Shown: positions 16,226-24,973, numbered from the stretch's first letter. The stretch is DNA of 64,000 nt from Betaproteobacteria bacterium UBA1934 (GCA_002337055.1 DDFG01000004.1:891556-955555), one strand, 5' to 3'. Numbers and translations are program-made. Notes: a model not told the origin generated them from the letters alone.

Positions 16226-16822
16226 TTAGTTTTCCGGCTTCGGCCCAAAAACCTTCACAAAGGCCGTGTGTTTAGCTTCGATCCACGTCTTGGTGAGATC
16301 GCCGTTCGTTTCCAAAGCTCCATAAATCTCACGGATCAATTCCGATTGCACGATTTTCGCTGTCCGCATTTTCGACAGCAACTCCCATCCGTGCCAGACC
16401 GGTATTTCAAAATCTTTGGCCAGCAGGTGCATGCCCAAATCGTCAGTAACCACGATGGCGGGACGTATTTGCCCAAAAGCCAGCACACGACAGTCCGTCT
16501 CCGACGGTGGTGAACGACCGTTCGTCATGTAGCTATCGAGGTTGTCCAGCACCCAACCTTGAAGCACACTCTGGGCGACGTCAAGACGTTCTTTCTCGTC
16601 AGCACCCAGTGCGATTCGAGTCGCCAGTCGCTCGGCACGAAGATCGTCGCCGTCGAACCACGGATACTTTGCGCGCAACGTTGGGTTGCGATGGACTTCG
16701 GTTTCAACGTCCTTCAACACAGTGAGGACGTATTCCTTCTGGCCAAACTTGACCCCCAGCATCGGCCGAACACGCTTGGCCAAGCGCAAGTATGCGTTTG
16801 TATCAAGAAGGACGAGAGTCAA
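16226..16822 (-). CDS. PIN-domain protein, probable toxin of a TA-like pair
   Basis: A 198-residue protein with a PIN-type nuclease pattern: opening LVLLDTNAYLRL with the first catalytic Asp, DVETEVHR with an acidic residue, SETDCRVLAF and AIVVTDDLGMHLLAKDF with the distal acidic residues. PIN toxins cleave RNA. It starts with TTG at 16822 inside the stop of the upstream gene (TTGA overlap), so translation is coupled to the XRE-ImmA gene. It is longer than VapC toxins (about 130 residues). The pair probably forms a toxin-antitoxin or phage-response unit. Confidence 0.75.
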   Translation of the reverse strand: MTLVLLDTNAYLRLAKRVRPMLGVKFGQKEYVLTVLKDVETEVHRNPTLRAKYPWFDGDDLRAERLATRIALGADEKERLDVAQSVLQGWVLDNLDSYMTNGRSPPSETDCRVLAFGQIRPAIVVTDDLGMHLLAKDFEIPVWHGWELLSKMRTAKIVQSELIREIYGALETNGDLTKTWIEAKHTAFVKVFGPKPEN

Positions 16823-17940
16823 CGCACCAACTCTGCATACAGGGCAGAGGCATCATGAATCGAAACATTGAGCACCTGCTGGAGATATCCGGCACCGGTG
16901 CCACGATCGTGCAGCATTTTTTGAAGCGACGAAAAAAACGGTGATTGAAACGTCGTATTGGACGTGGCGATCAGGGTCTTCGGATCCGGCGGCAAAGGTT
17001 TGAACAGGCTTTCGCTAACCAACCCGCCCCGGGTCAAATTCCTTACCGCATGGATATCCAGTTCCGAGACCTTGAGTGGCGCAACCCCCGTCGCACTTGC
17101 GTAATTTCGAACCTCACAAAACACGCTGAAAAGCGAGATGCGGTGTTTGTGTGCATAGTGGCGAAGTACCTCCATTTGAGGCGTCTTCGTCTTTAGTTTC
17201 GCCGCTTCGACGTAGGCGGCATGCGCCAATTCACGTGGAAAGAGCAGTGCGCCCGCGAATGCATCCGCGAAATCCTCGCCGTCGTCTTTGCCCGCAATCT
17301 CCGGTGTATAGACATGCGCGAGTTCGTGGGTCATCCAGAATTTAAAGTCTTCTTGATGCGTATCCAGATTCAAGTAGACGAATGTCACCTGCTCATCAGG
17401 CAGCAAAATATGTAACGCGTTTTCATGATTTTGCTTCCGCCCCCACATGACCGGAACGATCACGGCGTCGTTGGCACGGAATTCACCGATCAATTGCTGG
17501 TAGGTCAGCTCGGCCTGCATGCCGATGCCGATTTTTTCCCGAACAGCAGCAACGGTATTCTGCAATGCCTCGTAGTCCGTTGAAGGTGAGGGAATCTGCG
17601 TGCGTAACGCTCTGCGCGGCGGGAGGAAGGAAACCAAGGGCTTGAGTAGTGCGCCCATCACTTCTGCGCGATGAATATGCTCGCTGGTCGTTTTTGTGCC
17701 CGCCTTCTTGCGGAAGGCAATTACTGGCTTGGCCACTTGTGAATCGACCAACTGGTCAAAACCCAACTTGAGGGTCATGGCCAACTTGAGAAGTTTGTCC
17801 GGACGTGGGAAATCGGTCCCCTTCAGCCAGTTCGTGACTGCTTGCGAGGTGACGCCAATTTCGTCCGCAAGTCGTTTCTGAGTCCAGCCCAACGTACCAA
17901 GGGCCGACTTCACCGACTGACTGTGTAACACTTTGCTCAT
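16819..17940 (-). CDS. XRE-ImmA/IrrE regulator-protease
   Basis: A 373-residue protein. The N-terminal XRE HTH (residues 8-62) reads LGWTQKRLADEIGVTSQAVTNW. A COG2856/ImmA-IrrE-like domain follows (about 140-290) with the zinc-protease helix MTHELAHVYTPEI and downstream EDFADAFAGALLFP. Proteins of this type cleave or release a repressor and often serve as antitoxin or control subunit. The C-terminal 90 residues are unassigned. The stop overlaps the PIN gene start by four bases. It likely autoregulates; the AT-rich promoter is upstream of 17940. Confidence 0.85.
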   Translation of the reverse strand: MSKVLHSQSVKSALGTLGWTQKRLADEIGVTSQAVTNWLKGTDFPRPDKLLKLAMTLKLGFDQLVDSQVAKPVIAFRKKAGTKTTSEHIHRAEVMGALLKPLVSFLPPRRALRTQIPSPSTDYEALQNTVAAVREKIGIGMQAELTYQQLIGEFRANDAVIVPVMWGRKQNHENALHILLPDEQVTFVYLNLDTHQEDFKFWMTHELAHVYTPEIAGKDDGEDFADAFAGALLFPRELAHAAYVEAAKLKTKTPQMEVLRHYAHKHRISLFSVFCEVRNYASATGVAPLKVSELDIHAVRNLTRGGLVSESLFKPLPPDPKTLIATSNTTFQSPFFSSLQKMLHDRGTGAGYLQQVLNVSIHDASALYAELVR

Positions 17941-18096
17941 AGTGGCCGAATTATAGATAAACGGCAGCCAAAATCAAGTTTAATCAAGTTTTACCCCTGG
18001 AGTGCGCAGATCTCTCGCATTTCCTTGGCACCTATTGTGGCAATGGCGTGCAACTACCGACCGCGTTTCCATGGAGTCTTTTTTCAGGAGACTCTC

Positions 18097-18540
18097 ATGG
18101 AGCAAAAAACCTGCGACGCCTGTGGCCGCCCTTTCACCCCTCGGCCACAAACCCCGCACCAGACCTACTGCCCCCACCCCGAATGCCAGCGCGAACGTCG
18201 TCGCCGCTGGCAGCAGCAGAAACGTCAGGGCGATTCCGATTATCGTGACAACGACATTCGCAACAGCAGGACTTGGGCTTCCGAGAATCCTCAGTACTGG
18301 AAACAGTACCGCCACGAAAACCCCGATTACGTTGGGCGAAACCGAAATCTACAGCAACAGCGGAACCAAAAACAGCGCTCGGCGCTGATTGCAAATGAGG
18401 ACGTGTCAAACCCGTCTACTCATTTGCCGTCAGGCCGGTACCGAATGGCGCGAATCCTTGCGGACGGGACGATTGGCAGCCAAACGTGGATCGTCGAGAT
18501 CACCCCACTGAGGGTGCAAATGGACGGTGAAGACGTGTGA
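18097..18540 (+). CDS. Small zinc-finger-like protein of the recombinase/RepB cassette
   Basis: A 147-residue protein starting at 18097, six bases after CAGGAG. The N terminus has a likely treble-clef zinc motif (CDACGRPF, then TYCPHPECQRERRRRW), followed by a basic region and a Tyr/Asn-rich helix (NPQYWKQYRHENPDY). Similar proteins regularly precede serine recombinases and RepB-like genes in proteobacterial integrative elements; their role is unknown and may be DNA binding. The C-terminal third contains one copy of a 21-base repeat that recurs at the stop codon. Confidence 0.7.
   Translation: MEQKTCDACGRPFTPRPQTPHQTYCPHPECQRERRRRWQQQKRQGDSDYRDNDIRNSRTWASENPQYWKQYRHENPDYVGRNRNLQQQRNQKQRSALIANEDVSNPSTHLPSGRYRMARILADGTIGSQTWIVEITPLRVQMDGEDV
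18386..18406 (+). repeat. 21-base direct repeat, copy 1
   Basis: Identical to 18538-18558 (core GCAAATGAGGACGTGT). It lies within the 3' part of the zinc-finger-like gene. It could be coding duplication, or a recombinase/ParB-like binding site. Confidence 0.7.
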
Positions 18541-18558
18541 TTGCAAATGAGGACGTGT
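18538..18558 (+). repeat. 21-base direct repeat, copy 2
   Basis: Second copy, overlapping the stop of the zinc-finger-like gene and about 165 bases upstream of the serine recombinase start. A degenerate third version (GCAAATGGACGG...GACGTGT) precedes it directly. Confidence 0.7.
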
Positions 18559-18721
18559 GCCGCGACATCGTCCTCGCCTGTTAACGTCCCGCGTGTACGT
18601 TCCCTGAACAACTGAGTGCCCCAGTCCGACTGACCTGCGTATGAATTGACCTACCGACCGTCGCGAAGGGATGCCCGATGTTCAGGGAGGACTTGTTGCG
18701 TGGAAAGGGGTGGTCACGGCA

Positions 18722-20281
18722 ATGCAAGAACAAGACAACAATGGCCAAACTCAGGCATCCCTATTCCGTGCCGCTCAATACGTGCGGATGTCCACTGAGC
18801 ACCAGCAGTATTCAACCGAGAACCAGGCAGACAAGATTCGGGAATACGCTGCCCGGCGTGGTATCGAGATCGTTCGGACTTATGCCGATGAAGGCAAGAG
18901 CGGTCTGCGCATCGACGGTCGGCAAGCACTCCAGCAACTGATCAAGGATGTCGAAGCCGGCAACGCCGATTTCCAGATCATCCTCGTCTACGACGTCAGC
19001 CGCTGGGGGCGCTTCCAGGATGCCGACGAGAGTGCCTACTACGAGTACATCTGCCGCCGCGCGGGAATCCAGGTGGCCTACTGCGCTGAACAGTTCGAGA
19101 ACGACGGGTCGCCGGTTTCCACCATCGTCAAGGGCGTCAAACGGGCGATGGCCGGTGAATACAGCCGGGAGTTGTCGGCCAAGGTGTTCGCCGGACAGTG
19201 CCGGCTGATCGAACTGGGTTTTCGGCAAGGCGGTCCGGCCGGCTATGGTCTGCGGCGTGTGCTGATCGATCAGTCGGGGGCGGTCAAGAGCGAACTAGCG
19301 CGCGGCGAGCACAAGAGTCTGCAAACCGACCGCGTCATCTTGCAACCGGGCCCCGACAACGAGATCGCCGTCGTCAATCAGATCTATCGCTGGTTCGTCG
19401 ATGACAACCTGGCGGAATCCGAAATTGCAGAACGCCTCAACAATCAGAACGTCCTCACCGACCTCGGCCGCGAATGGACGCGTGCTACCGTGCGCGAAGT
19501 GCTCTCGAACGAGAAGTACATCGGCAACAATATCTATAACCGGCGTTCGTTCAAGCTCAAGAAACACCGCGTCACCAACGATCCGGAGATGTGGATCCGG
19601 AAAGACGGCGCGTTTGAGGGAATCGTGTCGCCGGATTTGTTCTACACCGCCCAGGGCATTCTGCGAGCGCGCTCCTATCGTTACACCGACGACGAGTTGA
19701 TCGAGAAGCTCCGCCGCTTGTACCAGCAGCATGGTTATCTGTCCGGCCTGATCATCGATGAGGCGGAAGGGATGCCGTCGTCGGCGGCCTATGCGCACCG
19801 TTTTGGCGGATTGATTCGCGCATACCAGGCCGTCGGCTTCACCCCCGATCGCGATTACCAGTATCTGGAGGTGAACCAGTTCCTGCGCCGCTTGCACCCC
19901 GAAATCGTCAGCCAAACGGAACGGATGATCGCCGAAGTCGGTGGCCTCGTCACGCGCGATGCGGCCACCGATCTGCTCACCGTGAATCACGAATTCTCCG
20001 TCTCGCTGGTGCTGGCGCGTTGCCAGAGCCTCGACAACGCGCGCAGGCGATGGAAAGTGCGTTTCGACACCAGCCTCGCCCCCGACATCACCGTGGCCGT
20101 GCGCCTGGATGAGAGCAACCAGGCCGCATTGGACTATTACCTGCTTCCGCGCCTCGATTTCGGTCAGCCAGGTATTCATTTGGCCGAGCACAACTCCGTC
20201 GAGTTTGAGAGTTACCGCTTCGACAGTCTGGACTACCTCTACGGGATGGCGCGGCGGATTCGTATACGGAGAGCCGCATGA
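18722..20281 (+). CDS. Large serine recombinase (resolvase/invertase family)
   Basis: A 519-residue recombinase. The resolvase domain (residues about 15-165) has the catalytic Ser in YVRMSTEHQQYS, then ENQADKIREYAARRG, YADEGKSG, and the helix-E region ending in AGEYSRELSAKVFAG. The recombinase domain (about 175-300) contains GFRQGGPAGYGLRR, EIAERLNNQNV and WTRATVREVLSNEKYIGNNIYN. The C-terminal part lacks an obvious zinc ribbon and is a family-specific extension. It was probably responsible for element mobility. An ATGA overlap links it to the first ParB-like gene. Confidence 0.88.
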   Translation: MQEQDNNGQTQASLFRAAQYVRMSTEHQQYSTENQADKIREYAARRGIEIVRTYADEGKSGLRIDGRQALQQLIKDVEAGNADFQIILVYDVSRWGRFQDADESAYYEYICRRAGIQVAYCAEQFENDGSPVSTIVKGVKRAMAGEYSRELSAKVFAGQCRLIELGFRQGGPAGYGLRRVLIDQSGAVKSELARGEHKSLQTDRVILQPGPDNEIAVVNQIYRWFVDDNLAESEIAERLNNQNVLTDLGREWTRATVREVLSNEKYIGNNIYNRRSFKLKKHRVTNDPEMWIRKDGAFEGIVSPDLFYTAQGILRARSYRYTDDELIEKLRRLYQQHGYLSGLIIDEAEGMPSSAAYAHRFGGLIRAYQAVGFTPDRDYQYLEVNQFLRRLHPEIVSQTERMIAEVGGLVTRDAATDLLTVNHEFSVSLVLARCQSLDNARRRWKVRFDTSLAPDITVAVRLDESNQAALDYYLLPRLDFGQPGIHLAEHNSVEFESYRFDSLDYLYGMARRIRIRRAA

Positions 20282-21189
20282 TCCTCGACAACGAACATCG
20301 CCCGTTGGAATTGCGGATGATTCCGCTCGAGCGCATTGACGTGCTCAATCCGCGTGAGCGCAACAGTCGCGTCTTCGAACAGATCGTCGGCAACATCCAG
20401 AGCATTGGTCTGAAGAAGCCGATCATCGTGACTCCACGATTAGGGAGTGATGGCGAGCGCTATTTGCTGATCTGCGGCGAAGGACGCTTCAAGGCCTTCA
20501 AGACCATCGGCCAGCGCGAAATTCCGGCGATGGTCACCGAGGTGGACGACGAATCGGCCTTCATCATGAGCCTGACGGAGAACATCGCACGGCGTAAGTT
20601 CAGCCCACTGGAACTCCTGGCCGGCATCGAGCAGCTTCGGGATCAGGGCTACGACAAGAAGATCATCGCTGAGAAGACTGGCCTGAGTCAGGAATACGTC
20701 CATGGCGTTCTGTATTTGCTCAAGAACGGGGAAGAGCGACTCCTGACGGCCGTCGGTAGCGGGCGCATCCCGTTACATTTGGCGATCGTTATTGCCGGCG
20801 CCGGCAGTGACGACAAGACGGTCCAGACCGCCCTGCAAGATGCTTACGAAACTGGGAAACTGCGTGGCAGCCAATTGATCCAGGCGCGGCGTGTCATCGA
20901 GCGGCGTCGCGCGCAAGGCCGTGGCATGGGCGGCAGCATGGGCTCCCGGAAACCGAGAGAGGATGTCACCACCTCAAGCTTGGTGCGTAACTATCAGCGC
21001 GAAGTCGAGCGCCAAAAACTGCTGATCAGGAAGTCCGAAACAGCCCAGCGCAACCTGTTGTTCATCGTCGGCGCACTTCGGCAATTGCTGGCCGATGAGA
21101 ATTTCACGACGTTGCTGCGGGCCGAGGGTTTGGACACCATGCCCCAATATCTGGCCGATCGTGTCTGGGCCCGAGGGAGCGGAACATGA
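20278..21189 (+). CDS. ParB/RepB-like protein 1
   Basis: A 303-residue protein with a ParB N-terminal domain: IPLERIDVLNPRERN, a CTPase-like ICGEGRFKAFKTIG and SLTENIARRKFSPLELLAGIEQL, then an HTH (DKKIIAEKTGLSQEYVHGVLYLL). The C terminus has a coiled region (EVERQKLLIRKSETAQRNLLF) like RepB-type partition proteins. It overlaps both the recombinase and the next gene by ATGA. No ParA partner and no replication gene are seen nearby. In such elements this pair may act with the recombinase rather than in plasmid partition. Confidence 0.82.
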   Translation: MILDNEHRPLELRMIPLERIDVLNPRERNSRVFEQIVGNIQSIGLKKPIIVTPRLGSDGERYLLICGEGRFKAFKTIGQREIPAMVTEVDDESAFIMSLTENIARRKFSPLELLAGIEQLRDQGYDKKIIAEKTGLSQEYVHGVLYLLKNGEERLLTAVGSGRIPLHLAIVIAGAGSDDKTVQTALQDAYETGKLRGSQLIQARRVIERRRAQGRGMGGSMGSRKPREDVTTSSLVRNYQREVERQKLLIRKSETAQRNLLFIVGALRQLLADENFTTLLRAEGLDTMPQYLADRVWARGSGT

Positions 21190-22064
21190 CGACGCCTCCG
21201 TTGGGTTTTGTCCTCGAGCCGTTGCTCTTGCCGATTTCTTCCATCCTGCCTTCCCGTAAGACGCCGGAGGGTTTGCTGACGTCCCGTAAATACAAGCAAA
21301 TCCAGACATCCATTGAAACGGTCGGCGTGATCGAGCCTCTGTCGGTGGGCAAACCCGATCGCGCCGGGCAGTACCTTCTGCTCGATGGGCACACGCGTCT
21401 GGTGGCATTAAAAACTCTGGGGTTCGACAAAGCTCCGTGTCTCGTCGCCACCGATGATGAGAGCTACACCTACAACAATCGGATCAACCGCCTCTCCAGC
21501 ATTCAGGAACATCTGATGATCCGGCGTGCTGTCGATCGCGGTGTTTCGCCGCAGAAGCTGGCCAAGGCGTTGGATGTGGATATCAGCCATATCCAGAAGA
21601 AGTTGAACTTGCTCGACGGGATCTGCCCGGAGGCTGCCGAATTACTGCGGGATCAACATTTCTCTCCGAATCTCGGCGCGGTGCTACGCAAACTCAAACC
21701 AACCCGGCAAGTCGAGTGCGTCGAGTTGATGTTGAGCGCCAACAATCTCACGGTCGCCTATGGGCAGGCATTATTGGCCGCCACGAACAGCAACATGCTC
21801 GTGGGCGAGACAAAACCCAAGAAAGTCACCGGGGTCACCGCCGACCAGATGGCCAAGATGGAGCGAGAAATGGGCAACCTTCAGGAACAGTTCAAATTGG
21901 CCGAACAGTCCTACGGGCAAGACATTCTCAACCTGGTGCTCGCCAAGGGCTATCTCGCGAAGCTCATGGCCAACGAAGCCATCCTGCGCCACCTGACGAA
22001 GAACCATCCCGACGTGCTGAATGAGTTTGACAGCATCGTTCGCATGGTCGCGCTGGATAAATGA
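21186..22064 (+). CDS. ParB/RepB-like protein 2
   Basis: A 292-residue paralogue of the preceding protein, with the ParB-like fold LPSRKTPEGLLTSRKYKQI, LLDGHTRLVALKTLG, then NNRINRLSSIQEHLMIRRAVDRG and an HTH-like KLAKALDVDISHIQKKLNLL. The RepB C-terminal domain follows (RQVECVELMLSANNLTVAYG...AKMEREMGNLQEQFKLAEQ). The start overlaps the stop of the first ParB-like gene (ATGA). The two probably form a heteromeric complex. It ends the recombinase operon. Confidence 0.82.
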   Translation: MTTPPLGFVLEPLLLPISSILPSRKTPEGLLTSRKYKQIQTSIETVGVIEPLSVGKPDRAGQYLLLDGHTRLVALKTLGFDKAPCLVATDDESYTYNNRINRLSSIQEHLMIRRAVDRGVSPQKLAKALDVDISHIQKKLNLLDGICPEAAELLRDQHFSPNLGAVLRKLKPTRQVECVELMLSANNLTVAYGQALLAATNSNMLVGETKPKKVTGVTADQMAKMEREMGNLQEQFKLAEQSYGQDILNLVLAKGYLAKLMANEAILRHLTKNHPDVLNEFDSIVRMVALDK

Positions 22065-22375
22065 CTGGCACACGTGGAATTGGCGATTGAAATCCTTCCG
22101 GGCAGGAAGGTGTAGTACAGCCCATGTGGGCGATACGCGGTTCTTTAACAATCTGAATGCATCAGGGTCGTCGTTGCCGAAACGGATGTCCTGTTTCTGC
22201 CCGTGATGAGGGACGACGACTGACAGGCTTGCCGCTGGCCTGCTCATCCGTGGTGGTGGACGCGGATCAGCGAACAGCGGCACCCTCTGCTGAAGTATTC
22301 CGCTGAAACAGTCCTGCCGCGAAAACGACTGTTCCTTGTTCACGTAGACCGCCAAACACAATGAACTTCTACTGG
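22065..22375. other. Intergenic region after the RepB-like genes
   Basis: No supported gene or RNA in about 310 bases. Short frames have no ribosome site and no recognisable domains. It separates the recombinase operon from a convergent hypothetical gene and may hold the transcription terminators of both. Confidence 0.45.
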
Positions 22376-23635
22376 TCAGCCATCGCTCCTCGGAAAATAG
22401 GCGGTCATCACAGCGCCCTCCGAAACCACAATGGTCCATTCATTGAAGTGATGCCAGTGAACCGCCGAGGCATCGTAATTCAGCGCTTTCGATGCCTGCA
22501 GCGAGGGGGACAACTGAGCCGCCCTCAACTTTCGTGCGTTATTGTGAAGCCAACGAAGGCTACTGAGCGCTGATCGCATGTTGAAACGTGTCATCAGCCG
22601 GTCAAGGACATGCCCTGTCACCGAGGCCCGTGTGCCGTCGGGCAGATTCAAGTGCGATTCTTCTTTCGGGAGAGCCTGCAAAAACACCCTCAGTATTGAT
22701 GCCCTGGTAGTTTGATTCCCGGCCGTATCAAGAGCCCCTTTCATGACGTGATGCAATGCGGTACGGCTCTCATGTGCCTCATCATCCCGAAATACTCGTC
22801 TGAACTGCCCTGGCAGCACGCATAAAAACTCGTCCAGGATACGCAGCCGCTCGACATTGCTTTTCGCGGCTCCGATGGCGTAGATCGCAGTAGAAGCAAT
22901 CGACTTTTCCTCCAAGGCAGGCTGATGTTCCAACAGCAAGCTTACGATCGACTGATGCTCACCCGCGCGTGCGGCGCGAATACCGACAATCCGGCCATCT
23001 TTGATGATAAATATCCATCCATATTTCGGGCAGAGAAAATGATGAACAGCCGGCTGCTCCGCAGGCGATCCGCTGGACGGAAGCCGAATCATGTTCGGCG
23101 CCGTCAAATACAAAGTGGCCCATGCTTTCCATTGGGTGCTGGTCTGTAATTGTGCCCGGATGATATCGAGCGCCAGAATCGTCGGCGCAGCCTTGAATTG
23201 GCTGGAGAAGTGCACGACGTCTTCCCACGGGTCATTCCGCACAAGCTCAAGCGATTCCATGAATCCCGAAAGAGGCGTACTTGGCCAATCCTCGACTCGC
23301 ATCAACTCAATGGGCAAATCGTTCAGCGACAATCGAATGAATCTCACATACGGTCGAAGATAGACGAACTCGGCAGATCCAGAAATCGTTTCCGGAATCT
23401 CCCATGCGGAGAGGCGAATTGGGCCGCAATCCTGAAAATCACGAAATCGCAACGGACGAACAAGACCGGTTACTGCATGGAACGCCAGAAGTTCGGCAAG
23501 CGCTCGCCGGGATCTGCAGTTGGGTGGCCGAGTAAGGATGTAGCCCTGTCGTTCTTTGGTTCGCCAGTCTGACCGGAAGCGCCCATCCGGAAGCAATATC
23601 GTTCTTACCATCAATGCTGGCAACGTACTTTTCAT
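22376..23635 (-). CDS. Uncharacterised 419-aa protein
   Basis: About 419 residues if started at the ATG at 23635 (an ATG at 23611 is also possible). I do not recognise the family. It is soluble and mixed alpha/beta. The last 90 residues (VTGHVLDRLMTRFNMRSALS, then HFNEWTIVVSEGAVMTAYF) resemble the H..R...R and W.vvv.eg.v.TaY pattern of DUF4258/BrnT-type RNase folds, a weak similarity seen by eye only. It lies between the recombinase operon and the WYL regulator of the defence island. No strong ribosome site is visible. Confidence 0.55.
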   Translation of the reverse strand: MKSTLPALMVRTILLPDGRFRSDWRTKERQGYILTRPPNCRSRRALAELLAFHAVTGLVRPLRFRDFQDCGPIRLSAWEIPETISGSAEFVYLRPYVRFIRLSLNDLPIELMRVEDWPSTPLSGFMESLELVRNDPWEDVVHFSSQFKAAPTILALDIIRAQLQTSTQWKAWATLYLTAPNMIRLPSSGSPAEQPAVHHFLCPKYGWIFIIKDGRIVGIRAARAGEHQSIVSLLLEHQPALEEKSIASTAIYAIGAAKSNVERLRILDEFLCVLPGQFRRVFRDDEAHESRTALHHVMKGALDTAGNQTTRASILRVFLQALPKEESHLNLPDGTRASVTGHVLDRLMTRFNMRSALSSLRWLHNNARKLRAAQLSPSLQASKALNYDASAVHWHHFNEWTIVVSEGAVMTAYFPRSDG

Positions 23636-23922
23636 AATCAAGAAGATCGTTCAATCGCTGCAAAGTCAGAAAAAACACAGATATTGTTACATCCTGATGC
23701 GATGGCGCCATCCGAATCAATAGCGGAGACCTGTTTCTTTCCGTACAGGATGACACCATGTACCCATGCCCCGAACAGCCACACCCCATCCAAAATTCGG
23801 CACGAAAGCATCGCCCGCGTTCAGATGGCATCTATCTTGCCCCTCCCTTTCCGTGTCATGATGCCCACCTTCGGGCTCATGGGGTAAGCCCGATCTTCCA
23901 GGCAATCCCGACGGAGATTGGC
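23636..23922. promoter_or_regulatory. Divergent promoter region with a 12-base palindrome
   Basis: The gap between the uncharacterised leftward gene and the rightward WYL regulator contains the perfect palindrome GATGGCGCCATC at 23701-23712. Being next to a WYL regulator, it could be an operator. No promoter hexamers were fixed. Confidence 0.35.
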
Positions 23923-24900
23923 ATGAGCGGAATGGAACGCATCTTTCAGATCGACCAGATACTGGCGGGACGAAAATTCGTTCCGCGCCAGGAACTGCAG
24001 GAGCGGCTGGGCGTTTCCTGGGCGACATTGAAGCGAGACCTCGCCTACCTGAAAGATCGTCTCAACGCTCCCATCATTTTCGACCGCGATCTCGGCGGCT
24101 ACCGCTTCGAGATCGGGAACAATCGAGTTGGCCCACAATATGAACTTCCTGGCCTCTGGTTCTCCGCTGAGGAAATCCACGCCCTGCTGACCATGCAGCA
24201 TCTGTTGTCGAATCTCGATACCGGCGGCCTGCTCGGCCCCCAGATCAAACCGCTGCTGGCCCGGCTGACAGGATTGCTCGGTTCGGCGGACAACCCGGCC
24301 GAAGAAGTCCAGCGGCGCATCCACATCGAGACCATCGGTGCCCGTCAGTTTCATCTCGACCACTTCCAGGCCGTCGGTTCGGCACTGCTCCGGCGCAAAC
24401 GGCTTGTGATCCGCTACCACGCCCGAGGCACGAACGAGGAAACCGAGCGCGAAGTCTCACCGCAGCGTCTCATGCATTACCGCGACAACTGGTATCTCGA
24501 TGTCTGGTGCCATCTTCGCGACGGATTGAGGGCATTTTCCGTTGACGCCATCAAGCACGCCGAAATCCTCGACAAACGCGCCATAGATGTCGCCGAGAAG
24601 CGGCTGGACAAGGTTCTGGGCACGGGGTACGGAATCTTTTCAGGGGAAAACATTTCCTGGGCCACACTACGATTTTCGCCAGAGCGCTCCCGCTGGGTGT
24701 CATCGGAACGCTGGCATCCCAACCAGCGTGCCAGGATCAACAAGGACGGCAGTTTCGAACTCAAGGTCCCCTACGCCGACGATCGAGAACTCATCATGGA
24801 TATCTTGAAATATGGAGGAGATTGCCAGGTGGTCGAGCCAAAAACGTTGCGAGATCGCGTGGTGGTTGAGTTCAGGCGCGGTCTGTCGCTGTACGGATGA
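23923..24900 (+). CDS. WYL-domain transcriptional regulator
   Basis: A 325-residue regulator. The N-terminal winged HTH (ERIFQIDQILAGRKFVPRQE, then LGVSWATLKRDLAYLKDRL) is followed by a WYL domain (about residues 140-230): RKRLVIRYHARGTNEETER, LMHYRDNWYLDVWCHLRDGL and FSVDAIKHAEIL, then a WCX-like C-terminal domain (SFELKVPYADDRELIMDILK). The GGAG upstream of 23923 decides the start. WYL proteins of the BrxR/CapW type repress defence operons and sit at their edges, so this is the likely regulator of the rightward Dnd-associated operon. The ligand is unknown. Confidence 0.85.
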   Translation: MSGMERIFQIDQILAGRKFVPRQELQERLGVSWATLKRDLAYLKDRLNAPIIFDRDLGGYRFEIGNNRVGPQYELPGLWFSAEEIHALLTMQHLLSNLDTGGLLGPQIKPLLARLTGLLGSADNPAEEVQRRIHIETIGARQFHLDHFQAVGSALLRRKRLVIRYHARGTNEETEREVSPQRLMHYRDNWYLDVWCHLRDGLRAFSVDAIKHAEILDKRAIDVAEKRLDKVLGTGYGIFSGENISWATLRFSPERSRWVSSERWHPNQRARINKDGSFELKVPYADDRELIMDILKYGGDCQVVEPKTLRDRVVVEFRRGLSLYG

Positions 24901-24956
24901 CCCACTCTACGGCGTTCCCGCAACCTGAAATCCTAACTCGCCGAGGATGCTTTTTA

Positions 24957-24973
24957 GGCTCACTCGGTGAGCC
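24957..24973. promoter_or_regulatory. Perfect inverted repeat between WYL gene and methyltransferase operon
   Basis: GGCTCAC-TCG-GTGAGCC, a 7-bp perfect dyad 57 bases after the WYL stop and 51 bases before the next start. No T-run follows on the + strand, so it fits an operator better than a terminator for the operon. On the reverse strand it is followed by TAAAAA, also not a terminator. Confidence 0.4.
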
